A stretch of DNA of 29,429 nucleotides from JBNKEI01 sp050288705 (GCA_050288705.1 JBNKEI010000044.1:1-29429), one strand, 5' to 3'. Counted from the first letter of the stretch, positions 1 to 8,020 are shown. Made by a program: numbers and translations. Notes: a model not told the origin generated them from the sequence alone.

Positions 1-219
1 GGAAGATTTCGAGAAGATTTGTTTTATAGGCTTAATGTATTTCCCATAGTTGTTCCCCCTTTAAGATCACGCAAAGTAGATATTCCTTCGCTAGTTGATC
101 ATTTAGTTGATCGATTTGCTCGCGAACATCACAAAAAAGCAAGCCCCGCCGTTTCAAGAATATCGACGGATAGCAGTAACCAGAACATTGAAAGCCCTCT
201 CCCTTGGGGAGAGGGCTAG
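1..219 (+). pseudogene. Truncated sigma-54 activator (NtrC/NifA-type AAA+), 3' remnant
   Basis: Reading from base 1, the frame gives GRFREDLFYRLNVFPI followed by VVPPLRSRKVDIPSLVDHL. This is the conserved stretch after Walker B in sigma-54 interaction (AAA+) domains. The text then reads HHKK and a VSRIST motif like the NifA-subfamily VKRIST. At that point, where family members continue into the YxWPGNVRELEN segment and a Fis-type HTH, homology stops. The last residues (ESPLPWGEG) are encoded by the palindromic repeat at 194-216. The sensor-2 helix and DNA-binding domain are therefore absent and the protein cannot be a normal activator. The 5' part lies outside the window. It faces the convergent glnB gene, a usual neighbour of nitrogen-control activators. 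The NifA assignment is tentative; the sigma-54 activator assignment is firm. Confidence 0.8.
194..216. repeat. Extragenic palindrome, CCCTCTCCC family
   Basis: A perfect 10-bp stem GCCCTCTCCC / GGGAGAGGGC encloses a 3-base loop. The same core occurs twice at 9471-9531, so this is a dispersed extragenic repeat. Here it supplies the final codons and stop of the truncated activator reading frame. It could also act as a terminator between the convergent remnant and glnB, although no T-tract follows. Confidence 0.8.
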
Positions 220-237
220 GGCACAATCCTGCGCCTG

Positions 238-576
238 TTAAATTGCTTCTTCGCCTCGCTCACCGGTGCGTACGCGAACGGCTTCCAATACTGGCATTAC
301 AAATATTTTGCCATCTCCAATTTTTCCAGTACGCGCAGAAAGCTCCATTGCTTTAATTACCTTTTCAACCATATCGTCCTGTACAACCAACTCTATACGC
401 ACCTTGGGAAGAAACTCCACTACGTACTCAGCACCGCGATATACTTCGGTTTGTCCCCTCTGCCGGCCAAATCCTTTTACTTCGGTTACCGTCATTCCTT
501 GCACGCCTAACTCTGCTAGTGCTTGTTTTACTTCATCCAGCTTGAATGGCTTGATTACCGCCACAATGTTTTTCAT
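238..576 (-). CDS. glnB: Nitrogen regulatory protein PII
   Basis: A 112-residue PII signal-transduction protein, the usual length. PII trimers bind ATP/ADP and 2-oxoglutarate and control glutamine synthetase adenylylation, the NtrB/NtrC system or ammonium transport. The N-terminus MKNIVAVIKPFKLDEV is typical. The T-loop contains RGAEYVVEFLPK with Tyr51, the residue uridylylated by GlnD in proteobacteria. The ATP-binding signature TGKIGDGKIFV lies near residues 83-93. The start has a clear AAGGAGA ribosome binding site 6-7 bases upstream. A sigma-54-type promoter lies at 722-737 on the same strand. No amtB or glnA is adjacent, so GlnB rather than GlnK is inferred from sequence type only; GlnK remains possible. 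Confidence 0.95.
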   Translation of the reverse strand: MKNIVAVIKPFKLDEVKQALAELGVQGMTVTEVKGFGRQRGQTEVYRGAEYVVEFLPKVRIELVVQDDMVEKVIKAMELSARTGKIGDGKIFVMPVLEAVRVRTGERGEEAI

Positions 577-848
577 GGGTTCTCCTTGAAAGCAAAGAAA
601 GCGAAGAAAGCGAAATCTTGCTTTAGCGCCCTTTGTTAGACCGGCGTTTATTCACGCGTTATTGCTCTACATCATTTTTCTACATCATTTCCAAGAAAGA
701 GGACGCACCTTTTTCTAAGCCTGCACAATCCGAGCCAGATTCTTCGGGAAGAAGCTTTGTAGAAGCCTATAGCTTGCAAAGGTCGCTAAACTCTCGAAAC
801 CTGTAATTTCGGGTAGTCGATAATTAGTGTTCAAGAGCAAAAAGGCTT
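577..848. other. Intergenic region between pabB and glnB
   Basis: 272 bases between the end of pabB and the start of glnB, both transcribed on the minus strand. It holds the sigma-54-type promoter described separately, the small dyad at 740-753, and an A/G-rich tract (on the plus strand) at about 590-615 next to the glnB ribosome binding site. No open reading frame with a convincing start is seen. Confidence 0.6.
722..738 (-). promoter_or_regulatory. Sigma-54 (-24/-12) promoter of glnB
   Basis: On the minus strand, 737 to 722 reads TGGCTCGGATTGTGCA. The invariant GG and GC are separated by exactly 10 bases, and the sequence differs from the consensus TGGCACG-N4-TTGCA at two positions. It points towards glnB and predicts a leader of roughly 130 bases. 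Nitrogen-regulated sigma-54 transcription of PII genes is well established. A dyad TTCTTC-GG-GAAGAA (740-753) lies just upstream of the -24 box. Confidence 0.7.
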
Positions 849-1883
849 TCACCAACCTTTTAGAGCACCTAGTTTTAACTCAATTTCTTCCCACTCCTGA
901 CTGGCCGATGAATCAAACACAATTCCTCCCCCTACCCCGTATACCCATCCTTCTGACTGACGGCGGCTAGCAGTTCTAATTAGTAAGCTATACACAGAGC
1001 GGGAATTTTCTTGTATTCCTAACGCACCACAGTAAAAACCTCGGTTACCTGATTCTAGATGCCTAATCATTTCCATCGCCGCTTTTTTTGGCGCTCCAGT
1101 CACCGATCCGCCTGGATGCAATGCGCTAAGAACTTGGAGAGGCGTAATGTGGGGCAAAAGGCATCCTTGAATCTCGCTTACTGCTTGGACAGCATAAGGG
1201 AGAGTCAAAAATCGACGTTCGCAAGTTACCCGCACAGTTTTTGGAATGCAAATAGGAGTCAAATCATTGCGTATAAGGTCGGTAATCATTGCCAATTCTG
1301 CCTGATCTTTTTCACTAAGTTTCAATATTTTTTCTGAACTGGGCGCGGCTGTCCCTTTCATTGGTTCAGCACGAATTCGATGGTTTTCTATTTCAAAAAA
1401 TAATTCAGGAGAAGCAGAAACTATTTCTTCCCCACCGGGAAGGCGTACCCACGCCGCGAATCGAGGTATTCCTCGCGCACATAATTGAGAAAACAACTGA
1501 CATCCATCAATATCGGGCAATTCTGCTCGGATAGTATAATTAACTTGATAAACATCACCTCGGGAAATTGTTTCTCGAATTCTTTCTACATTGCATGCAT
1601 AGTTGGTTGATTCCAGGAAAGGATTAATTTTAGAAAAAGCAACGTCGAATTCCAAGTCAGAAATAAAAATAGCGGTGGCTTGGTAACATTGCGCTTGTTC
1701 ACCGGCAGATTCATAATCCACTAAGGTTAATACTCTTTGGTGTTTTTCATTCTGCGATTTTTTAGTGAATTGACTGGCGGTGATTTTTTGCAAAGGGGTT
1801 AATAATTGGAATTGTTTGGTCTGGCCAAAACAGGGCGCTACTAGAGCAAATGAATTCAGCTTTTCTAGATTCGATAATTTCAT
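849..1883 (-). CDS. pabB: Aminodeoxychorismate synthase component I
   Basis: Chorismate-binding enzyme of folate synthesis: with a PabA glutamine amidotransferase it converts chorismate to 4-amino-4-deoxychorismate. The C-terminal two thirds carry the family motifs: the EPMKGTAAP loop, DLIRNDL, HPGGSVTGAPKKAA and YGVGGGIVFDS followed by EWEEIELK. The Lys in the PMKGT loop is the residue that separates PabB enzymes (PIKGT) from anthranilate and isochorismate synthases, supporting PabB over TrpE. At 344 residues it is shorter than the roughly 450 of E. coli PabB, with a reduced N-terminal region, as in other compact PabB proteins. A Shine-Dalgarno-like AAGGAA precedes the ATG. No pabA or pabC is seen nearby. 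Confidence 0.9.
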   Translation of the reverse strand: MKLSNLEKLNSFALVAPCFGQTKQFQLLTPLQKITASQFTKKSQNEKHQRVLTLVDYESAGEQAQCYQATAIFISDLEFDVAFSKINPFLESTNYACNVERIRETISRGDVYQVNYTIRAELPDIDGCQLFSQLCARGIPRFAAWVRLPGGEEIVSASPELFFEIENHRIRAEPMKGTAAPSSEKILKLSEKDQAELAMITDLIRNDLTPICIPKTVRVTCERRFLTLPYAVQAVSEIQGCLLPHITPLQVLSALHPGGSVTGAPKKAAMEMIRHLESGNRGFYCGALGIQENSRSVYSLLIRTASRRQSEGWVYGVGGGIVFDSSASQEWEEIELKLGALKGW

Positions 1884-1949
1884 TCATATTCCTTTTTCTG
1901 CTTTCTGCACCGGGTTTTAGAAACTTGGAGCCTCAAAGCCCGGCAGACT

Positions 1950-3119
1950 TCAGTTGGAAACAGCTCTTAGCTTAATTAGGGCAATTTCCGGGGGAGCTCC
2001 TAATCTCATAGGGGGCCCCCAGGTTCCCGTGCCTCGTGAAACATACAAATAACTGTTTCCTATTTGGTAAAGACCAGCGTTTCTGGGGTAAATCAGATTG
2101 GAAATATGTTGAATAGGCCAGGTTTGCCCCCCGTGAGTATGGCCAGAAAGCATTAGGTCAATACCGTAGTGGTGCGCTTTTTCGAAATCTAGTGGCTGAT
2201 GGTAAAGCAGAACGTCAATATGGTCACCAGAACTGGGTTGTTGAGAAAAAAGCTGCTCCATTGTTACTTGCTTTGTACTTGACAATCGTCTCATTGCCCG
2301 GTCATCCAATCCCCAGAATCGTATACCCCCGGCAACCAAAACACTTTCATTTCTTAAAAAACCAACCCCTCCTGCTCTAGCATAACGAACCACGTCCTCA
2401 ATTCCTGCATAAAAATCATGATTTCCCGATACGGCTAAAACACCATAGCGGGCCCGGAAACTTCTTAGAGGCTCAATCAAGTCTTGTAAATAGCTGGCAT
2501 CTTCATCGACCAGATCTCCGGTAATCACTACCACATCTGGTTTTAATGCGTTCACTTGCTCTACCAACTCAGTAAGCCGTTGCGCGTGGATCATCATTCC
2601 CATATGAAGATCGGTTAGATGAGCGATTTGGAAACCGTCTAAGCGCGAAGGTAGCCGAGGAAGCGGAATTTCCAGTTTAGTGATCTCTGCCGGCTGCCGT
2701 GCCCGCTGCATGGCGACACCTGATAATGCCAGGCCACTTCCCACCACTAAGCACAATGCCACCAACCGTTGGCGCCCTTTCATTAGCCAGACAACGCCAG
2801 GCATTGTACCAGTCTTTACAAGTAAAAACTCCAAGAGATGTTCGAACAAGGCGCTAATAAAAAAGTATAATGCCATTCCCAACCATATCGCTGCGAACCA
2901 ATCCGCTGCCTCAACCAAGGCATTAGGCCAGGTAAATCTACCTAATAGCCGAGCTGCGGGGAAAGAAATGGCCAATAATGCGAAAATCAATTGCACTATA
3001 CGCCGCGAGCGATTAGCAAGAAAAGGTAGCGCGCCAAGAAAACGCCGTTGAAGATAATAATGCACGCCGCCAAGAATTGTGAAAACTATTAAAAGGAACA
3101 AAACAAATAGTACACGCAT
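1950..3119 (-). CDS. Membrane-anchored metallophosphoesterase (YkuE/YaeI type)
   Basis: A 389-residue calcineurin-like phosphoesterase. The N-terminal 140 residues contain about four hydrophobic segments (near 3-20, 40-56, 72-95 and 118-137) that anchor it in the inner membrane. The catalytic domain starts at about 155 and shows the metal-binding motifs in order: D-x-H at 170-172 (LTDLHMG), GD at 201-202, GNHD at 232-235, His307 (YHQPL) and GHTHGGQ at 326-332. Relatives include YkuE and YaeI; YaeI hydrolyses the UDP-2,3-diacylglucosamine bond in vitro, but the substrate here cannot be told. The ATG lacks a strong ribosome binding site. It lies 66 bases upstream of pabB on the same strand and may be cotranscribed. 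Confidence 0.9.
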   Translation of the reverse strand: MRVLFVLFLLIVFTILGGVHYYLQRRFLGALPFLANRSRRIVQLIFALLAISFPAARLLGRFTWPNALVEAADWFAAIWLGMALYFFISALFEHLLEFLLVKTGTMPGVVWLMKGRQRLVALCLVVGSGLALSGVAMQRARQPAEITKLEIPLPRLPSRLDGFQIAHLTDLHMGMMIHAQRLTELVEQVNALKPDVVVITGDLVDEDASYLQDLIEPLRSFRARYGVLAVSGNHDFYAGIEDVVRYARAGGVGFLRNESVLVAGGIRFWGLDDRAMRRLSSTKQVTMEQLFSQQPSSGDHIDVLLYHQPLDFEKAHHYGIDLMLSGHTHGGQTWPIQHISNLIYPRNAGLYQIGNSYLYVSRGTGTWGPPMRLGAPPEIALIKLRAVSN

Positions 3120-3494
3120 TTTTTTAGACCATATTAGAGGTTAACGTTACCGACACTCGTTATTGAAAAAAACTGCGCTCTATACTAGAATAGTCTCTCA
3201 TCGTTACGCAATTGTATTTGGTAGAACGATATCAATTTGCAGAATTAAGACTCTGTAAGACATGGGGCGATTTTTGTCTACAAATAATTACACAGTGACT
3301 ACCTGTAGGACGGTGAAGACTAATAAGCATCTCAGACAAATTTCTCTTTTAATTTCCGCATTGTTATTAGAATACATTTTTTGCCAGTTGACAGTACACC
3401 GACTAGTCGCCATAGAATAGTTCACTACAAATAATGCAGCTAAAACCTGGCTTTTTGTAGGATGTCTAACTCTTTATTAGACAATGGAGGCATG
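3120..3494. other. Long intergenic region, divergent promoters
   Basis: About 375 bases between the divergent phosphoesterase gene and the first PKD lipoprotein. The right end (from about 3370) resembles the region upstream of the second lipoprotein, sharing TAGAATACAT and CCAGTTGACAG blocks. The rest (3120-3370) is AT-rich with no gene visible. Confidence 0.6.
3388..3418 (+). promoter_or_regulatory. Putative promoter, first lipoprotein copy
   Basis: A perfect -35 TTGACA (3388-3393) and TAGAAT (3413-3418) are separated by 19 bases, longer than the ideal 17. The block is conserved at 4324-4355 in front of the paralogous gene, which supports a regulatory role. Confidence 0.5.
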
Positions 3495-4187
3495 ATGATT
3501 TTTTTTAATTCAAAAAAGAAATGGGGACTCTCTACAAGCTGGGTATTATGCGGAATACTTAGCTTGACAATTGCAGGATGCAATACCAGCGAGGGTACTA
3601 AAACCGGAAGCGCTGCGATAGAAGTGAAACTCCAGAGCCTTAGCAGCAGCGATGTTACCTCAATAAAAATAACCGTTAGTGGTGACGACATTAGTCCGAG
3701 TATTGAAGCAAATCTTACGGACAATTTGGGAACCTGGAGCGGTACAATTGATAATATTCCAACCGGTAATCATACTTTTTTAGCGCAGGCATACGACAGC
3801 AATAACGAATTAGTGTATCAAGGTTCGGCAACCGAAGTAGCCATTACTGCCGATAATGCTACGATAGTGGCAATTGCATTACAACAAGCCACACCACCAA
3901 CCCCGTATTCCAACAGTGCCCCATTCATTGCCACAGCAACTGCATCGACAAATCAGGTCGCTACCAATGGCACCATCACCTTCTCTGTAGCAGCCACCGA
4001 TCCCGACAACGATACGTTGACTTACTCCTGGACTGCTTCCGCGGGTACATTTTCTGCCGAGGATACCGCAAGCACCACCTGGACCGCACCTTCTACCGCT
4101 GGTTCCCAGACCATCTCAATAAGTGTGAGCGACGGCAAAGGTGCAATGACAGGAACTTCTTTCGCTATCACTGTGAATGCGCCTTAA
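3495..4187 (+). CDS. PKD-domain lipoprotein, shorter paralog
   Basis: A 230-residue predicted lipoprotein: a short Lys-rich n-region, hydrophobic stretch and lipobox IAG-C at about residue 28. The mature protein starts with a beta-rich module (EVKLQSLSSSDVTSIKITVSG, with a GTWSGTID segment), followed by one PKD/Ig-like domain with the hallmark DPDNDTLTYSWTASAGTF and TTWTAPS. The start is taken at the second ATG of GGAGGCATGATG, 4 bases after GGAGG, because the paralog uses the same spacing; an in-frame ATG at 3462 would add residues before the signal peptide. The N-terminal module is unrecognised; PKD domains usually mediate protein or carbohydrate contacts at the cell surface. It is followed by a longer paralog, indicating tandem duplication. 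Confidence 0.82.
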   Translation: MIFFNSKKKWGLSTSWVLCGILSLTIAGCNTSEGTKTGSAAIEVKLQSLSSSDVTSIKITVSGDDISPSIEANLTDNLGTWSGTIDNIPTGNHTFLAQAYDSNNELVYQGSATEVAITADNATIVAIALQQATPPTPYSNSAPFIATATASTNQVATNGTITFSVAATDPDNDTLTYSWTASAGTFSAEDTASTTWTAPSTAGSQTISISVSDGKGAMTGTSFAITVNAP

Positions 4188-4323
4188 AGCAGTGCTGCGA
4201 ATTAAATTCATTGGAAGTATTAGAGTTAGCCATCAACAACTACCGGTTGTTTCCTGCAGATACATCGAGAACTAAAGTGCGTTATCAGTACTTTGTACTT
4301 TAGTTTTTAGAATACATCGCCAG

Positions 4324-4355
4324 TTGACAGCGCACGAACCAGTCGTCGTAATAAT
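4324..4355 (+). promoter_or_regulatory. Putative promoter, second lipoprotein copy
   Basis: TTGACA at 4324-4329 and TAATAAT at 4349-4355, with a 19-base gap to the TAATAA, aligned with the block upstream of the first copy (shared CCAGTTGACAG and AGTCG). The duplication evidently included the regulatory region. Confidence 0.5.
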
Positions 4356-4448
4356 GTTTGTTGACCATGCAAGGCAGCAAAAACATGGTTTTTAGCAAGA
4401 TGTTTAACCTCTAACTCCCTTTTTCCTTACATACAACACGGAGGTAAT

Positions 4449-6278
4449 ATGAGTTTTGTTTTACAAAGAAAACGTCTGTTTTCTACAAGCTGGGCAATAT
4501 GCGGAATACTCAGCTTGGCGCTTACCGGATGCGAAACAAACACCGATAAAGAGACAGGAAGTGCTGCGGTAGAAGTAAAATTCCAAAATCTTAGCAGCAC
4601 CAATGTTGCCTCGGTAAAAGTAACAGTCAGTGGGGTTGGTATTGATCCCGATATTGAAGCGAATCTTACGAATAATGCGGGAACTTGGAGCGGCACAATC
4701 GACAAGATTGTTGCCGGCAATGATCGTACCTTTTTGGCGCAAGCATTCGACAGCGAAAACGTATTAATTTTCCAGGGCTCGGCAACAGGAGTTACTATTA
4801 CTGCTGACAACGCCGCAGTGGTGGCAATTCTCTTACAACAAACCATACCGCCAGATCCCTATAACAACAAAGCTCCGTATATTACCTCTGCAACCGCATC
4901 GACCAATCAGGTTCTTACCAACGGCACAATCACCTTATCGGTAGTCGCTACCGATCCCGATAACGATGCTCTGACTTACGCTTGGACTGCTTCCGCGGGT
5001 ACATTTTCTGCCGAGGATACCGCGAACACCACCTGGACCGCACCTTCTACCCCTGGCGCTCAGACCATCTCGATAATTGTAAGCGATGGCAAAAGTGCAA
5101 CCGCAGGAGCTTCTTTCACTATCACTGTTGAAGAAATTGTGACCGAAGGAAGCGCTAATATAACCGTGAGTATCAATACCTGGCCAGTTATATCATCGAT
5201 GACGGTTAACCCCGGCCAAGTTGGAGTCGAGGAAAACAGCGCTATTTCAGTGGTCGCTTCCGATTTCGACAACCATACTCTTTCCTATGCTTGGAGCGAT
5301 GACTGCGGTGGCGCCTTCGAATCCGCTAGCACTGCTTCGACTACCTGGACCGCGCCTTCCTCTGCTCCCGAAAGCGGCTCATGCACTTTGACTGTGAACG
5401 TAACTGATGAAGAAGAGGGATCAACCAGCGGCTCGGCAACTATCAAAATTGGAAAACCAGCCATTGTTTATTCCAATGAAATCAGTGAGCTTGCAGTAAC
5501 TACTCCTCTCACCGGCCAAGTAGTTCTTACATGGACTGACCCATCCGACTCAGATTTCGATCACGTAGAGATTACCTACCCGGGCCTTACTAACCCCATT
5601 TCGATTGCCAAAGGGGTCGGCAAAGCAGTCATCTCTGGTCTTGCCACCGATACTCCCATCGACTTCACCATTAAATCAGTCGATACGCTGAGCAACAAAT
5701 CTACTGGAACCACTCAATCGGTAACTCCAGTGGTGGTAACTTTGAGGCTAAAAACGACCTGGGCAGAAGGTGGCAATCCATTCTATGTCGCTACTACTAA
5801 TACCCAAGATTTACCGGATGCCAACGATGGAATCATGGCTAAACTCGATGAGTCTGCAGTAAGCATACCAAATGCGTTCTTGTGGATAGCTTACCCCGGT
5901 CTGGCCGATCCAACCGATTCCACCCTAGTCTCGTTTGAAAGCGTTCAAACGCCAGGAAAATACTTACGGATAGATAGCACCGATCCCACCCGATGGCCAG
6001 AACACATCGGACAAGCCTTCGCCTGGTCGCTAAACGGCGTGGGCGACCCCAAAAGCCATATTACTTTCATCGAGCCCGACGATGAAACCGATGTGTTCAA
6101 GTCTGACGCCACCTTCAAAGTGGTCCCCGCACTCAATGGAGATGCTGCCTTAAGATCACTGCAATGGCATGGCGACCCTAGTTACTATCTACAACACGCC
6201 TACTACCACATACTCGGACGACGTTCAGGAGCGGGACTAGACAATAACGATGCCTCACTTACCCTAGAACAACAATAG
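4449..6278 (+). CDS. Multidomain PKD/FN3/AbfB-like surface lipoprotein
   Basis: A 609-residue predicted lipoprotein, paralogous over its first 230 residues to the preceding gene. Signal peptide with lipobox ending in Cys28 (LTGC). Then: an N-terminal beta module (38-130); PKD/Ig-like domain 1 (143-227, DPDNDALTYAWTASAGTF); PKD-like domain 2 (245-335, DFDNHTLSYAWSDDCGGAF with a probable disulfide); a fibronectin-III-like domain (345-430, VVLTWTDPSDSDFDHVEI); and a C-terminal beta-trefoil-like region (465-605). The latter reads SFESVQTPGKYLRID and FKSDATFKVVPALNG, then SLQWHGDPSYYLQH, matching the SFxSxxxPGxYLRH and ATF repeats of AbfB (arabinose-binding, CBM42) domains. The start follows GGAGG by 4 bases. 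No catalytic domain is visible, so a binding or adhesive role at the cell surface is inferred. Confidence 0.85.
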   Translation: MSFVLQRKRLFSTSWAICGILSLALTGCETNTDKETGSAAVEVKFQNLSSTNVASVKVTVSGVGIDPDIEANLTNNAGTWSGTIDKIVAGNDRTFLAQAFDSENVLIFQGSATGVTITADNAAVVAILLQQTIPPDPYNNKAPYITSATASTNQVLTNGTITLSVVATDPDNDALTYAWTASAGTFSAEDTANTTWTAPSTPGAQTISIIVSDGKSATAGASFTITVEEIVTEGSANITVSINTWPVISSMTVNPGQVGVEENSAISVVASDFDNHTLSYAWSDDCGGAFESASTASTTWTAPSSAPESGSCTLTVNVTDEEEGSTSGSATIKIGKPAIVYSNEISELAVTTPLTGQVVLTWTDPSDSDFDHVEITYPGLTNPISIAKGVGKAVISGLATDTPIDFTIKSVDTLSNKSTGTTQSVTPVVVTLRLKTTWAEGGNPFYVATTNTQDLPDANDGIMAKLDESAVSIPNAFLWIAYPGLADPTDSTLVSFESVQTPGKYLRIDSTDPTRWPEHIGQAFAWSLNGVGDPKSHITFIEPDDETDVFKSDATFKVVPALNGDAALRSLQWHGDPSYYLQHAYYHILGRRSGAGLDNNDASLTLEQQ

Positions 6279-6302
6279 GGTTTACTTGGTGCAGTTTTGC
6301 TT

Positions 6303-6328
6303 ATGCCAGTCTTTCCTAAGACTGGCAT
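6303..6328 (+). terminator. Stem-loop terminator after the AbfB-like lipoprotein
   Basis: An 11-bp perfect stem ATGCCAGTCTT / AAGACTGGCAT with a TCCT loop starts 25 bases after the stop codon and is followed by a T-rich stretch (TTCTGTTTCTG). Good rho-independent form, although the T-tract is interrupted. Confidence 0.7.
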
Positions 6329-6347
6329 TTCTGTTTCTGTTCTGAAA

Positions 6348-6455
6348 GAAAATCCCCCTGGCCCCCTTTGCAAAAGGGAGAATCTTCAATTTTCCCCCTA
6401 ATAAAGGGCCTCTTCAGTTTCTCCCCCTTTGCAAAAGGGGGTTGGGGGGATTTTC
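6348..6455. repeat. 108-bp inverted-repeat element (CCCCCTTTGCAAAAGGGGG family)
   Basis: The element begins GAAAATCCCCC and ends GGGGGATTTTC. About 36 bases at each end form imperfect terminal inverted repeats, each holding its own palindrome around CCCTTTGCAAAAGGG. The middle is short and non-coding. A related single unit lies at 8639-8670. The form is that of a small non-autonomous or REP-like extragenic element; no transposase is present. Confidence 0.75.
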
Positions 6456-6916
6456 TCGTGATGAGTTTTAACGCTGCAACGAAATTACTTGTTGTTTGCC
6501 CCATTGCCAATGGCGGCGATACCCGTCGCATCTGGTTTACCGTTCCGATTACTGGCATTAAGACAACTGGCTAATTGCCAAACAATCAAATTTTTCTTTA
6601 ATAAAACAATGTTTTTAAAAAAGATTACCACGCAAGCATTGGTATGAAATTGGCTCTCAAACCCTGGAATGAGCAAAAAACGAAATCAAAAAGCGAAATC
6701 ATCGACGGTAAGAGTGGTGTGTGCCATACTGGTTGATTGAAGGGCCGTTTTATCGCTAAGGGCTAGCCAATGAATCGAACCTCGATAACTAATAGTTTGA
6801 GCAATAGCAATAGGTTGAGTAATAACAATATAAAGATGGGTATTATAAACTCGGCAGTTTTTTCCGCGGGCGAACCCCCAAAGCATGGGAAGCAAAAAGG
6901 CCCAAAGGCTCGGCAA
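6456..6916. other. Non-coding stretch before the DUF1566 lipoprotein
   Basis: About 460 bases with no convincing gene. Frames crossing it are short and lack ribosome binding sites. The frame of the next gene can be extended back to 6770, but that would put about 49 hydrophilic residues before the signal peptide, so the region is treated as leader or untranslated DNA. Confidence 0.5.
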
Positions 6917-8020
6917 ATGCGAAAACCCCTGCTGTTTATGGCAGCTATCACCATCATGGGCGCCGCAGGAATAGCCGGCTGCAAAGCAAAAGACCCCCTG
7001 GCTTGTGCTTCCCAGGACGATTGTGCGCCAAATAGTTATTGTTACCGAAACGTGTGCATCATTAAACGCTGCACCGGCGATACTATGTGTCCGGGACGCA
7101 AATGCGTGAATTTCCAGTGTGTGGAAACTGAAAGCCCCGATGTTCCGGCGAAATGCGCGGAAAACAACGGCGGCTGTGAAGAAAAAATCTGTGACGAAAG
7201 CTCGGGAACGGTTGTTTGCAAGCCCATAGAAACTTTCACCATAACCGTAACTAAAACCGGCAATGGAACGATTACCTCTACCCCTTCTGGCATAAACTGC
7301 GGCACAGCTTGTAGTGCAACCTACTCATATGGCGCCAGCGTAAATCTGATTGCTCAGCCGGCCGCTAACCAAGCTTTCAGTGGTTGGGGAGGAAGCTGCT
7401 CGGGGGCGGAAAGCTGTAATCTGATCATGAATGCCCCGCAAACCGTAAGTGCGACTTTCACTTGCATTCCCGAAACTGATACGGAGCTTTGTGCAGAAAC
7501 CTGTGGTGATGTTACCGACCGCTGCGGAAGATTACGGACTTGCGGGGGGTGTCCCCATCCGCAAGAATGCGGGGTCGGGAGCGTGAAAAACAAATGCGCC
7601 TGCCCCGCTGTAATTCACTCGGAAACTCTGTTGACCAACTGGCTGCCTATTCCCTTGTCGCCCCCTGACACCGCTTATCAAGAATTGGGAAATGGCGTAG
7701 TGCTAGATACGCAAACCTGCTTGCGTTGGAAGAAAGACTATCAGAGAGAAGGGGAAACAGAAATGTTTACCTGGGAAGAGGCTAAATCAATTTGTAGCAA
7801 TCTGGGCGATGGTTGGAGACTACCCACTATTACCGAGCTACAGTCATTAGTGGATTATCAGAAAGATTCTATAAATTCGGTGTTTCATATCCCAGAGGGT
7901 CCTCGTTCGTTTTGGAGCTCTACGGGTAAAGACATGTCGGCCTGGGGCGTCAGCTTCGACAACAGCATGAGCCATCGGGCCGCCAAGTCCTACACTAATT
8001 ACGTTCGCTGCGTCCGGTGA
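6917..8020 (+). CDS. Cys-rich lipoprotein with InlB-like repeat and DUF1566 domain
   Basis: A 367-residue predicted lipoprotein. The chosen ATG gives a textbook signal, MRKPLLF plus a hydrophobic run ending GIAG-C22; the frame stays open back to 6770 but an earlier start would bury this signal. Mature region: Cys-rich segment (30-100), a divergent InlB B-repeat-like module (about 106-183, with GTITSTPSGINCG and FSGWGGSCSG), a second Cys-rich linker (184-228, CGDVTDRCGRLRTCGGC) of a type common in myxobacterial surface proteins, and a C-terminal DUF1566 (Lcl C-terminal) domain (about 262-367: TCLRWKK, FTWEEA, GWRLPTITEL, FWSST, YVRCVR). DUF1566 proteins are secreted and of unknown biochemical role. 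The next gene encodes a stand-alone copy of this last domain. Confidence 0.85.
   Translation: MRKPLLFMAAITIMGAAGIAGCKAKDPLACASQDDCAPNSYCYRNVCIIKRCTGDTMCPGRKCVNFQCVETESPDVPAKCAENNGGCEEKICDESSGTVVCKPIETFTITVTKTGNGTITSTPSGINCGTACSATYSYGASVNLIAQPAANQAFSGWGGSCSGAESCNLIMNAPQTVSATFTCIPETDTELCAETCGDVTDRCGRLRTCGGCPHPQECGVGSVKNKCACPAVIHSETLLTNWLPIPLSPPDTAYQELGNGVVLDTQTCLRWKKDYQREGETEMFTWEEAKSICSNLGDGWRLPTITELQSLVDYQKDSINSVFHIPEGPRSFWSSTGKDMSAWGVSFDNSMSHRAAKSYTNYVRCVR

Noticed and set aside
740..753. TTCTTC-GG-GAAGAA dyad considered as an NtrC enhancer site
   Set aside because: It lies only a few bases upstream of the -24 box, whereas enhancers for sigma-54 activators usually lie about 100 bases upstream, and it does not match the NtrC consensus.
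6368..6574. Plus-strand ORF of 68 codons across the inverted-repeat element
   Set aside because: Its sequence is mostly repeat-encoded (SFSPFAKGGWGDF), has no ribosome binding site, and no family resemblance.
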